Shown here piece after piece: positions 57,243 through 64,000 of a DNA stretch of 64,000 nt. The stretch covers positions 34,204,620 through 34,268,619 of the forward strand of contig OZ026520.1 of assembly GCA_964019695.1 (NCBI GenBank), given 5' to 3'. The position numbers and the translations under genes were made by a program. Origin of the DNA: Loripinus fragilis (lineage: Eukaryota; Mollusca; Bivalvia; Lucinida; Lucinidae). How positions within the stretch are numbered: the first letter of the stretch is position 1; every line of letters begins with the position of its first letter. The notes beneath the pieces were generated by a model. It had not been told where the DNA came from and made no database searches. It worked only from the letters and a program-made list of their open reading frames with translations.

Positions 57243-58970
57243 CCCTTTTGGAAAGTGTTACTGGTCAGTGTATGCATACAAACAGGCTAGTCTAACCTTA
57301 CATGTATTTGTGAGTCCTCTCCCTCTCTATAGAATTTTAGGCAGCAATTTCAGAGGAACAGATTTTGGGGAACAATGAACATAAGAATACATTGGGGGCC
57401 GGATATATAGGGGAACAGTTAAGACATTTTATTTAAAGCAACAGAACAGGCAATTCTATCCATAAGCTACAGGATCGAGACTTGTTTGTCTAAACCCACA
57501 AAAAAATGTGAGATTCTTTTTACAATTATACATGTATTTAGGTAAATAATAATATAGTTGCATTTTCAGTTTAGTCTTAGAAATGTTTTGTGGCCTTTTA
57601 CATCAACAAAAGAATCTTCATGTCCAGATTGGGACTAAATACCTTTCAAAAGACTACCACAATTAACCTTATAAGACACATACTGAGTAATTGGCAATTT
57701 ATTGAATATGTCAGGTTCTGATTTCCAGTTTAGTGCAGTGTTAAAATTTAAGTATTATTAGTTGATATGATATAAATGTGTTGATGATGAAAATGTAGAC
57801 CATGATCATTTGGCTCACTCATCAATATGGAGTTTTGATTTTCATAGTATTCTTAATATAATATTTTCTGTTCATATATGACTGCAGGATTCAATATACA
57901 TCATGCCCCAGGCACCATGTATATTTCTTTTGATAGATAAGGGCTCACCCAGTCAGGTGTGGGGGGCATAGTGTAGGAATGATTAAAGCCTTCACACCTG
58001 ATTTCCATATACCATTTTCTCATGGACAAACTTGTCAACTTTGTCCATCCTTGAATATCAGAGTAAGCAGATAAATGTGACCTGTGCCATATTAAAAATC
58101 AAAATTTATTAATTTATGAGTTAAAAATACCTGTATCTCCAATTAATTGGATAAGACATTCAAACTCTATTAAAATTTTCCCCTTTGTTTAAAAGCATAA
58201 TGTGCTAGTTAGGTAAAATCATTTTGTTTATAGTCTTAAAGTGGTAAGGTGACATGGAAAGCTTAGATTAATTTAGGTTTCTACTGATGCACTGACCCCG
58301 GGATACTGCCAGAGTCATTAGTATACTATAAGCTCAACCAGGAGCCTTTGGCTCAGGTATACTAACAATATATACAAGGTTGATTTTATCCTTAACTCAT
58401 TGCCAGCCAGGGCAAATTTTATAATCTATTGTTATCCAAATGCAAACAAGTTGGACCCAGATCAGGCCCAACAAAATGTGAGGCTGAATCTGTATCAAAA
58501 CTGTTTCACACTGCAGATAATATCCTGGAAGACTTTTTTAAAAAAGAAATCAGCAGATGACAAGAAAGTTATCAAAAGAATAAAAAAAATGATATGCAGT
58601 ACGCAAGCATGCAAAGAGTTAAATAAAGTGAAATACAAATGATACTTAGCATTCCATGCTAACAGCCAGTGTGCCAGAAATCCTGCTTCGGGATGCTATT
58701 CCTGAAAGGTTGTTTTTTTTTTCTTTAAAAAAAAAGAAATCAGAAGATGAAAAAAAACATGATAAAATATCTAGCCTGCAAAGAGTAAAATAAAAGAGGT
58801 GGAATACATTCAAATGATACTTTGCATCCCATGCAAACAGCTAGTGTCAGAAATCCTGTTTAGGGTGTGTTTTTTTAAAAATCAAATTCAGGAAATACTT
58901 ATTATAACACTTTCTACATCTTTATGTATAATGGATAACCTCAATCTTAATGAATCAATATGTATGATCA
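57243..58970. other. No supported gene
   Basis: AT-rich intergenic sequence. A short hairpin AGTATACTATAAG...GAGCCTTTGGCTCAGGTATACT lies at 58318-58362. Two similar ~120-bp stretches (AGAAATCAGCAGATGA and AAATCAGAAGATGA contexts, CATGC(T/A)AACAGC(C/T)AGTGT, CAGAAATCCTG) at 58540-58700 and 58735-58870 form a diverged direct duplication. Confidence 0.5.
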
Positions 58971-58974
58971 ATCC

Positions 58975-59300
58975 GGGGGGGGGGGGGGGGGGGGTACTCT
59001 CATTTCACCCCCAAAAATATCAGGAATTTCAAGCACCCCCCAAAAATATTTGAAATTTTAGCAACCCCAAAAATATCCCCATTCTGTACCTTGACCTTAA
59101 GAAAAGACCCTAAAATGCTAAAATGCATAGAAATGACCCCTAATTATAGTCCAATTTTGTGACGAACCCCCAAAAAATATCCACAAATCTTCATATCAAA
59201 AAAAAATATTCAAATTTAAAATTTTGAACCCCAAAAAATGACCCGGGCCTACGTATGTATGAAAATATAAGAGAAACCCCCTGGGTCATCAGTACACAAA
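58975..59300. repeat. G-run plus ACCCCCAAAAATAT-rich segment
   Basis: A run of about 18 G at 58976-58994 is followed by irregular ACCCCMAAAAATAT motifs down to GAAACCCCC near 59280. It looks like a simple repeat or the end of an unidentified element. Confidence 0.7.
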
Positions 59301-60216
59301 GGTTTAAAGTTAAAGTAAAAGATTACTATCCTTAATTTTATACAGTGGGGCTTATAGTCCTATGATGGGGTTCTCTGTTATTACATGGGCTATGCCTACT
59401 TTTTTAAGGTTAAAAATTTTGAATTATGTGGATTTCATAAAATAATATTGTGGAGACACTGAATTTGTTCTGTAATGATTTTTTAAATTGAATTTGTTCT
59501 GTAATGATTTTTTAAATTATCTCCTAATACATACCACAACTGTCATTATGCAAAAAAAGGTGACCAGGGACTCAATGTTTATTTTTTGGGAATGAGCTTG
59601 AATTGGTATATCTGGTAATAGAGGGTGGAGGGTCTCAGACTATTTATTTGGGGTGGGAGGGGGTATAGAGTAGATGCAAGTAGAAGGTTGGGATTTTACA
59701 TTTTTCACTGGTTTAGGGAAAATCCTGTAGAAAACATTTTGGTCATGCATTTCATGTCAATATTATGGCCCTTATCATGGATACTGTAGGTGAATGAGTT
59801 AACATAGCTCATTTTATGATGCTTCTAATTAATTTATTTTGTCATTGCAATGGCCAGATTGGAACTGAGGTCTTCTCATCAAAGATGTACTGTCACTATA
59901 CTAAATTTATACAAGGACTTTAAAATACTGGTAAAGATGCACCAGTCTCTGTACAAACTTGATTGTTAATCAACTCAGATGTGTTTTTAAAAAAAAACTG
60001 AAAAAAAAAGCATTTATTAGAAAACAATAGACTGGCACTAAATTGTATTTTAAAAAAACAAACAGATAAAGATGGTGGTAGTGTTTGATAAATCCAGGCA
60101 GCTGATTGACAAACAGTTGGAAATTCTGACTAAATTCTTTGGCAAATATCACATTGAACTCATTACAGTGGGAAAAAGATCTCACAAAATTAGTTCAAAT
60201 AATTTTATTTTTATGG
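59301..60216. other. No supported gene; one short direct duplication
   Basis: TTGAATTTGTTCTGTAATGA with ATTTTTTAAATT occurs twice in a row at about 59460-59520. Otherwise AT-rich sequence without features. Confidence 0.5.
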
Positions 60217-60375
60217 GTGCACAGGTTTAGATAAACAAAACAATTTAGTGTAAAATTGTAAATATTTTCTTATCCATCAGTTTTAACATATGTTGTGGGT
60301 TCTCAAAAGAACCGTCTCAATGAGACGGTTCTTTTGAGTATCCACAACATATCTATTGGTTGAGAAAAAAAAAAT
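60217..60375. mobile_element. Palindromic repeat family P, reference copy
   Basis: GCACAGGTTTAGATAAACAA on the left shoulder. Near-perfect hairpin ACATATGTTGTGGGTTCTCA / complement around CGTCTCAATGAGACG, then GGTTGAGAAA. Defines the uninterrupted structure of the split copy at 12064-12670. Confidence 0.87.
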
Positions 60376-61246
60376 CATTAATTTTTAACAAAATACACAT
60401 ATTTTTAACTCTTAACCTAATTAAGGCATGTATGGTTGAATGAGATTTTTTCTAGAATTACCCCTCATCCTCAACAGTCTTGACCTACCTGTCATCAGTT
60501 TTCACTGATATTAAGGTCATTGGTAGATGAATTAAAAAATTAATGATTGATTGATACTTTAGTTACATGTACCTTCATAAGACTGGGTAATTTTATTCTG
60601 AAAAGAAAATAGATCAAGGTTTATAATGATACTATAACTATTAAGATCTCTATATGGCTTATTGTGCATATAAGCCCTTGAAAGTATTGAGAATATTTGG
60701 GGCAGACATGAACAAATGTAAACTGTTGGTAGAGCTAATGATATAGAAAATACCAGATACCAGGGATGAAAATATGATTAAAAATAAATAAATGGCACAC
60801 ATTTTAAGCTACAAACACTTGGAAACCGTAACTACTATAGTTTCTTTGAAATTTAGACAGTGGGTATCTTGTGAATGCAAATCCTCCTACAGTTTTAACC
60901 AGATCTTTTTGAAACTTTGCAGGTGCTTTTGTCAAGATCTGAAGATGTGCATGATTTTAGGATGTAATCCTCAGATTAATTTTTTGTCATTTTTACCATG
61001 AACTTATAGTTATTTTGGGGCTTAAAGCACATATACACTGGATATCTTGTGAATGCAAATCCTCCTACAGTTTTACCTGGACCTTTTTTTAAAAAAAAAC
61101 AAAAAACAACTTTGCAGCTGTTTTTGTCTAGGTCTCAAGTTGTGCATGTGATTGGATATGACATTGTTTTGTTTTTTGAAATATGATATTAACTTTTTCA
61201 CAAATGATGGTTTGGTTGTGCAATAGTTCACTGCATTAGCTTGATA
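60376..61246. other. No supported gene; one diverged direct repeat
   Basis: GGATATCTTGTGAATGCAAATCC-type blocks occur at about 60865 and 61040 (GTATCTTGTGAATGCAAATC and GATATCTTGTGAATGCAAAT), each followed by CTCCTACAGTTTTA and AACTTTGCAG. This is two ~175-bp tandem units. Confidence 0.6.
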
Positions 61247-61254
61247 TCTTTATC

Positions 61255-61670
61255 CAGGGCTGTGGAAATACCATGCCCGACTTGTCCAACCTGGTCCCAT
61301 TTCATTCAGAACAAGTTGAAAATTTCAAGTTAATTGTCCTTGGACAAGTGCAAAATTTGTTATAAAGTTAATAAATTTTGTATTTCCTATTTTAATTAAT
61401 TATTATGAGTTCACATGCTGCATAGAAAACAGGTCGGATCCTGATCAGCTGGCTTCATCAGAAGCCAGCTGATATGGATCTACACTGTTTACAAGAGAGT
61501 TGATATCTCCATGGTTTCATACGGTTTTTGAAAGTGTAAAATGTTTAAGCACAGAAAGGTATAAGCTTATCTGTACTATCGGACAAGTAAATTTTTTTTT
61601 TGGACAAGTACATTATGGCCATTTACTTGTCCCTGGACAAGTAGAAAATTTTACTATTTCCACACCCCTG
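61255..61670. mobile_element. hAT-like MITE with 8-bp target-site duplication
   Basis: Ends CAGGGCTGTGGAAATA and TATTTCCACACCCCTG (complement CAGGGGTGTGGAAATA), flanked by TCTTTATC (61247-61254) and TCTTTATT (61671-61678). CAGGG ends with an 8-bp duplication are typical of hAT elements. Internal GGACAAGT motifs are repeated in both orientations. It contains a family H hairpin at 61418-61500. Confidence 0.88.
61418..61500. repeat. Hairpin repeat family H, copy 3, inside the hAT-like MITE
   Basis: GATCCTGATCAGCTGGCTTC and GAAGCCAGCTGATATGGATC form the stem, with AAAACAGG and CTGTTTACAAG outside. Confidence 0.72.
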
Positions 61671-61946
61671 TCTTTATTGGATTTTTACCCCAGAAATCAC
61701 CATTAAATGCATTTACTGTCACATTTGGATCTTTCTGACACGAAAGGATTGTTGTTGTTGTTGTTTTTAGAAATAACAGCTCTCGTTTAAATTTTCTTTA
61801 ATAATTAAAAAAATAGTGAATAATTTTAAAAGAATTAACCCAAATATGAGTCCTAAATTGTTTCAGAAGTCCTCTCTTACATTATATAATGACGGGCAAA
61901 AGAAACGCCACATGCAAAAGTTTCAATAAATTACTCAGAGAATTTG

Positions 61947-62156
61947 TTTGATTTGATTCTTTATGTCCCATGCACAATATTTCAGTTATGTAGGGACGTG
62001 TCTTCTTGGGTTGAACCAGTACTAAGCTAGGATTGATTTTTCTTGCTCAAGAACCAACACATTGACGCGGGTGAGACTCCAACCCGCAGCTCCTCAGTCT
62101 CAAGTCAAAGACCCAACCACCAGAATCTGTGCCACCACTGAACCACTGCGCTCCTT
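61947..62156 (-). mobile_element. tRNA-derived SINE (family S1), copy 4, diverged
   Basis: The minus-strand head GGAGCGCAGTGGTTCAGTGG is followed by a small insertion, a degraded B-box GGGTTGGAGTC, and the body down to ACATAAAGAATCAAATCAAA at the tail. Confidence 0.82.
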
Positions 62157-62499
62157 ACTCAGAAAGAAATAAAATTAGTGACAGTAGTTAAAATATTCAT
62201 GCAGATAACTTAACATGCTAGATAAACAAAAACCCATAACTTCAAATAACCTCAATGCTTTTCTCAAGATTCTTGTCGTGGTAAGCTGGTGCAGCTTGTG
62301 AACCACATGTCTAACCTGACAAAATTCTATTGTAGTGCTTCTTTTGCCTGTCAGTATAGTTGTTCTTTTTTTTTTTATAGAAAAATGCATGCCCGAATCC
62401 AGGATTTTTTGTCAGGTCTATCTGACAATAAAACTAGCCCTGATTTTGCGTTTTTTATTTTTAGACTCAGCTAATTTTACTGGGAGTCCAATGTTTCAA

Positions 62500-62870
62500 A
62501 GAAAACTATAATTTCCAGAGGGGGTCCAACATTTTCCAGTAGGGTCCAACTTTTCCCATGAGTGTGTGGGGGAGGGGCAATTGCTTCTCCTATAAGAACC
62601 CATATAACTTGTGTTTTTCCATGGGAGAGGGGTCCTGATCATCTCTTTTTAATTAATATTAGCCCTCAGTAAATGGATGCTTATGTACTAGCTTTGTTTA
62701 AACTCCTACTGCTCAGGCCCGCTCCATCTTTGGGTACGCAAGAACGGAGCCATGGGGGGGGTGTCCGGACCCCCCCCCCCCCCCTGGAAAATCATGTGAT
62801 AAAGGGTTTCTATAGGAATGAGCCGTCCCCGGGAAAACTCCCCCCCCCCTCCAATAACTTGCTGACATAA
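62500..62870. repeat. GTCCAAC-rich and G/C-run repeat
   Basis: GGGGGTCCAACATTTTCC and GGGTCCAACTTTTCCC at 62520-62560. G-run, GTGTCCGGACC and C-run at 62753-62783, with another C-run near 62842. It resembles 27600-27660 in layout. Confidence 0.5.
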
Positions 62871-63198
62871 GCAGATTGTTTATAATCTGCAACATCAATT
62901 AAATCATTTCTGTTCCGCTTGTTCTTCGCGGTCAGCAAACTTCCATCTTAGCAGTCACATGACAGTCACGTGCCCGTTGCTAGCTTTGCCGTATAACTAC
63001 CAAATAATCCTGCCAAAATTATAGTTCGTCTACATTTTCGTAAATATTTCTCACATAAATCACAGAATCGTGCAAATGATGGATTGAATTTACAGACTAG
63101 CCATCATTGAATTAAATTGAACGGAAAAACAACAGACAGAGTTTGCAGATAGCCCCATGTTGAAATTTTCAACATATTCAGCTGGGTTGCGGCAGGGG

Positions 63199-63282
63199 TG
63201 TTTTCTGAAGGTCTCTGAACCGGAAGTACACCGCTGTGGGGAGTTTGATCTCAATATGGCGGATGACCAAGAAGCGGTAATT
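63199..63282 (+). promoter_or_regulatory. Possible promoter and first exon start (ETS-type box and ATGGCGG)
   Basis: GTTTTCTGAAGGTCTCTGAA then CCGGAAGTACACCGCTGTGG duplicates 54149-54190. ACCGGAAGT fits the ETS consensus. About 20 bp on, AATATGGCGGATGACCAAGA encodes MADDQEA, followed by a possible weak donor GCG|GTAATT. If unspliced the frame ends after 18 codons. The preceding 300 bp contains CACGTG and ATCACATGAC-like motifs. The rest to 64000 shows no supported exon. Confidence 0.3.
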
Positions 63283-64000
63283 TTAACAACTTTAACAAGC
63301 CATTCTACTTAAGTTCCGTTTTGGTTTTTAAAAAGCTTACGGTTTTAACATGTCATCATAGTTTCTTTTAACTGTTTGTATTTTCTTATATTTTGCGTCG
63401 GAGTATTTATGAATTAAATAGCATTGTCATATAAATTCGCGACAAACAGAGCTTCAACTTCGAAGGTGTCTCACGCTTTATCTCTATCTCTCAATACTGC
63501 CGCGTTCATTTTTACTCTACTCTGCATCGAAGCTACGAGACTACATTCCTTTATCTGTTTATGATGCCTATCGCACAAAGGCCTGTGTAGGACCTAGCCT
63601 TCGGCTTCACACTTGAAAGGGACGAGTTAATTCTCCTTGATGAACATGATGAAGGACATAACAATTGATGCCCAGAAAGTTCGCAATACTGTTGGGTGGA
63701 CTAATTGTGTATTAAGGGCTTAACACGGATGGATTGAATGCTAGAGCCTTGATTAAAGAGTGTGCTTCCTAGTCCGAGTTTTCTGTGACGTTTTAGTGGC
63801 TTTTTTTATTTTGATATTTGCCCCTACCGTCAGAGCAACTTAGCTATCGAAAATCCAGAATTCTCTCCCCGCCAGTCGTGGCTGGGCACTTGCAAAGAAA
63901 AATATGGTAATAGAATGAAACATCAGTGACATAAGAAGTTAAAATAGGGTCGAGTTATGATTTACTTCTAAAAAAAAGTATATTTTCATTTAAATCTTAC

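Overview
The window is eukaryotic nuclear DNA, AT-rich and dominated by non-coding sequence. It holds one gene split by large introns with GT-AG boundaries, tRNA-derived SINEs, LINE reverse-transcriptase remnants and many foldback/MITE elements. A roughly 230-bp palindromic MITE occurs eight times and spuriously encodes peptides such as EPRHEISN. Together with the CTCACCTGAG hairpin arrays, this suggests a mollusc, most likely a bivalve. That assignment rests on recalled repeat style and is an inference.

The main gene runs on the + strand from about 5.2 to 43.9 kb. Seven coding exons (5282-5387, 13100-13223, 17213-17373, 26469-26783, 30648-30870, 40473-40596, 43334-43921) join in frame at every junction and give a 546-residue protein. 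In order it has a small eight-cysteine N-terminal region, a Thr/Pro-rich mucin-like stalk (one exon), one transmembrane helix with a basic stop-transfer, a juxtamembrane Cys cluster, and a 242-residue acidic tail with 14 tyrosines in SH2-ligand-like contexts. It looks like an undescribed single-pass signalling receptor or adaptor. Its 5' end is puzzling because no signal peptide is visible.

The introns and flanks are layered mobile DNA. 1-2 kb: a ~150-bp tandem array interrupted by a ~141-bp tandem array. 9.2-10.2 kb: a 1,062-bp TA-flanked element with perfect 26-bp inverted repeats. 12.1-12.7 kb: three foldback elements nested inside one another. 14.3-16.6 and 18.5-19.6 kb: diverged tandem arrays. 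21.0-21.8 kb: a long foldback. 24.6-26.0 kb: a mariner-sized element with long inverted repeats. 33.1-34.4 kb: a 257-bp satellite next to LINE remnants. 35.1-36.9 kb: two nested TA-flanked elements. 41.1-43.0 kb: SINEs with clear target-site duplications inside an inverted repeat.

Downstream of the gene are retroelement debris (45-51.5 kb), tandem duplications (51.7-53.4 kb), a 5'-truncated LINE with a 726-codon open reverse-transcriptase frame on the minus strand (54.2-56.6 kb, 8-bp target-site duplication), a hAT-like MITE at 61.3 kb, and a possible promoter/first exon near 63.2 kb. No rRNA, functional tRNA, CRISPR or prokaryotic features were seen.
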